Assembly (NCBI RefSeq): GCF_016065055.1 | Contig: NZ_CP065856.1 | Span: 2,355,836-2,419,835 of the forward strand | Length of the DNA: 64,000 bases | From: Halosimplex litoreum | Lineage (GTDB): Archaea; Halobacteriota; Halobacteria; Halobacteriales; Haloarculaceae | Reading direction: 5' to 3' | In this document: positions 62,661 to 64,000 of the stretch, piece after piece | Layout: each line of letters opens with the position of its first letter | Position numbering within the stretch: position 1 is the first letter of the stretch | Translations under genes and position numbers: made by a program | Notes under the pieces: generated by a model | Databases searched by the model: none | Told to the model about the DNA's origin: nothing | The model's input: the letters and a program-made list of their open reading frames with translations, nothing else

Positions 62661-64000
62661 ATGAGCGCGACACCGACGACGATCCGCGTCCTGCACGTCG
62701 ACGACGACCCGGACCTCTCGGCGCTGGTCGCGTCGGCGCTCGAACGCGAGGACGACCGCTTCGACGTGACGACGGCGACGAGCCCGGACGAGGGGCTCGA
62801 CGTGCTCGCCGACGAGCGGGTCGACTGCGTCGTCTCGGACTACGACATGCCCGGGACGAACGGGATCGAGTTCCTCGAACGCGTCCGCGCGGACCACCCC
62901 GACCTCCCGTTCGTCCTCTACACGGGCAAGGGGAGCGAGGAAGTGGCGAGCGACGCCATCTCGGCGGGCGTGACGGACTACCTCCAGAAGGGGACGGGGA
63001 CCGACCAGTACGCGCTGCTGGCCAACCGGATCGACAACGCCGTCTCGGCGGCGCGGTCCCAGCGGGCGCTGACCGAACGCAACCGCCGGCTGGAGACGCT
63101 GATCAGCAACCTCCCGGGGATCGTCTACCGCTGCGAGAACGACCCCGCCTGGCCGATGGAGTTCGCCGCCGGCGAGTGCGTCGAGATCACCGGCTACGAC
63201 GCCGCGACGCTGGAATCGGACGAGGTGAACTGGGGGACGGACGTGATCCACCCCGACGACCGCGACGCGCTGTGGGAGACGATCCAGTCGTCGCTGCGCG
63301 AGGGCGACCCCTTCGAAGTCACCTACCGGATCCGCACGGCCGACGGCGAGATCCGGTGGATGTGGGAGCGCGGGCGGGCCATCGACAGCGACCGCCGCGA
63401 TGCGGGCGCGGAGCGTGGCGGCGCGTGCATCGAGGGGTTCATCACCGACGTGACCGAGCGCAAAGAGCGCGAGCAGACCCTCGAACGCTACCGGAGCATG
63501 GTCGACGCGATGCCCAACGCCGCGTGTATCTACGACACCGACGGTCGCTTCGCCCTCGTCAACGACCACCTCGCCGACTTCCTGGGGACGGCTCCCGAGG
63601 AGCTCGAGGGGACGAAGAGCGTGCTCGTCGAGGAGATCCGGGCCGGGGCCGACGGCGACCCGTTCGGCGCGCTCGTCGACGGCGAGCGCGAGACGGTCCG
63701 CGGCGAGGTCGAGGCGCGGTTCCCCGGCTACGGCCGGGCGGTCGTCGACTACCGACTGGCGCGACTGGAGATCGACGGCGAACTGGACGGCGTCGTCGCG
63801 ATCGGCCGCGACGTGACCGAGCGCCGCGAGCGCGAGCGGGAACTCGAGGCGACCGGCGCCCGGCTGGAGGCGCTGGTCGACAACTCCCCGGACATGATCG
63901 ACGTGCTCGACCCCGAAGGGCGGATCGTCGACGTGAACCCGCGACTCTGCGAGGCGCTGAACCGCGAGGAGGACGAGTTGCTCGGACGCCCCGTCTGGGA
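62661..64000 (+). CDS. Receiver-PAS sensor protein, probably a histidine kinase (5' part only)
   Basis: 446 codons from ATG 62661 to the window end. A receiver domain (7-125; VVSDYDMPGTNGIEFL, with Asp61 as the likely phosphoacceptor and TGKGSEEVASDAISAGVTDYLQK) is followed by three PAS domains (about 145-272; 282-390; 398-). The pattern is typical of haloarchaeal hybrid histidine kinases whose HisKA/HATPase parts would lie beyond the window. TATA-like gcttatgg (62618-62625) precedes it. Confidence 0.85.
   Translation, partial: MSATPTTIRVLHVDDDPDLSALVASALEREDDRFDVTTATSPDEGLDVLADERVDCVVSDYDMPGTNGIEFLERVRADHPDLPFVLYTGKGSEEVASDAISAGVTDYLQKGTGTDQYALLANRIDNAVSAARSQRALTERNRRLETLISNLPGIVYRCENDPAWPMEFAAGECVEITGYDAATLESDEVNWGTDVIHPDDRDALWETIQSSLREGDPFEVTYRIRTADGEIRWMWERGRAIDSDRRDAGAERGGACIEGFITDVTERKEREQTLERYRSMVDAMPNAACIYDTDGRFALVNDHLADFLGTAPEELEGTKSVLVEEIRAGADGDPFGALVDGERETVRGEVEARFPGYGRAVVDYRLARLEIDGELDGVVAIGRDVTERRERERELEATGARLEALVDNSPDMIDVLDPEGRIVDVNPRLCEALNREEDELLGRPVW

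Overview
The window comes from a haloarchaeon (class Halobacteria). It has very high G+C with strong GC3 bias, acidic proteins, FtsZ1, a HalX-type response regulator, HTH_10 (Bat-like) regulators, a soluble Htr-type transducer, SRP19 followed by Gar1, GatE, Fen1, archaeal DtdA, TrmJ and a PGF-CTERM-anchored solute-binding protein. Many genes have a TATA-like box 24-30 nt before the start codon, so leaderless transcripts are likely. The amino-acid style fits Haloarculaceae-like genomes, but genus cannot be fixed from the window. I see no rRNA, tRNA, CRISPR array, transposase or phage genes, so this looks like ordinary chromosome.

Layout. 0-5.5 kb (minus): end of a secreted surface protein, FtsZ1, D-aminoacyl-tRNA deacylase and a CaCA-family antiporter. 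5.5-10.4 kb (plus): aroE, a helix-hairpin-helix protein, then the overlapping p-aminobenzoate operon pabB-pabA-pabC. 10.4-15.7 kb: an oxidoreductase, a methyltransferase, endonuclease V with an AN1-rhomboid protease, a HalX response regulator and a CAP-domain protein. 15.8-19.6 kb: a cobalamin-type ABC importer, btuD-btuC divergent from btuF. 19.6-20.3 kb: a gene-free, hairpin-rich stretch. 20.3-25.4 kb: srp19-gar1, a PAP2 phosphatase and presenilin-type protease pair, a broken zinc-ribbon gene and an ornithine-cyclodeaminase-like enzyme.

25.8-35.5 kb: small haloarchaeal proteins, methyltransferase and acetyltransferase genes, fen1, then a Bat-like multi-sensor regulator and a soluble PAS transducer. 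35.5-46.3 kb: fumC between two lipoprotein genes, gatE with two membrane-protein genes, a cellulase-like enzyme divergent from a RecA-like/DICT sensor protein, and trmJ. 46.4-54.3 kb: a dihydropteroate-synthase-like gene with an mptE-like gene, a phosphotransferase, a GlcD-type FAD dehydrogenase, an F420-type LLM oxidoreductase and thiC with direct repeats in its promoter. 54.5-64 kb: three paralogous 99-residue membrane proteins around a TauE-UspA pair, a 34-residue microprotein, a cupin and a DrrAB-like ABC exporter between two paralogous HTH_10 regulators, a GIY-YIG protein and an incomplete sensor kinase.

Pathway links. PabABC makes p-aminobenzoate, and the FolP-like and MptE-like pair is placed for the pterin and pABA condensation steps, so two loci together suggest folate or pterin synthesis. 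BtuCDF, ThiC and the F420-type enzyme add cofactor uptake and use. The best leads for new biology are the two-regulator ABC/cupin locus (57.7-62.05 kb), the three 99-residue paralogues (54.5-57.4 kb), the hairpin-rich region at 19.6-20.3 kb, the zinc-ribbon frame with an internal TGA (23.77-23.94 kb) and the thiC operator candidate.
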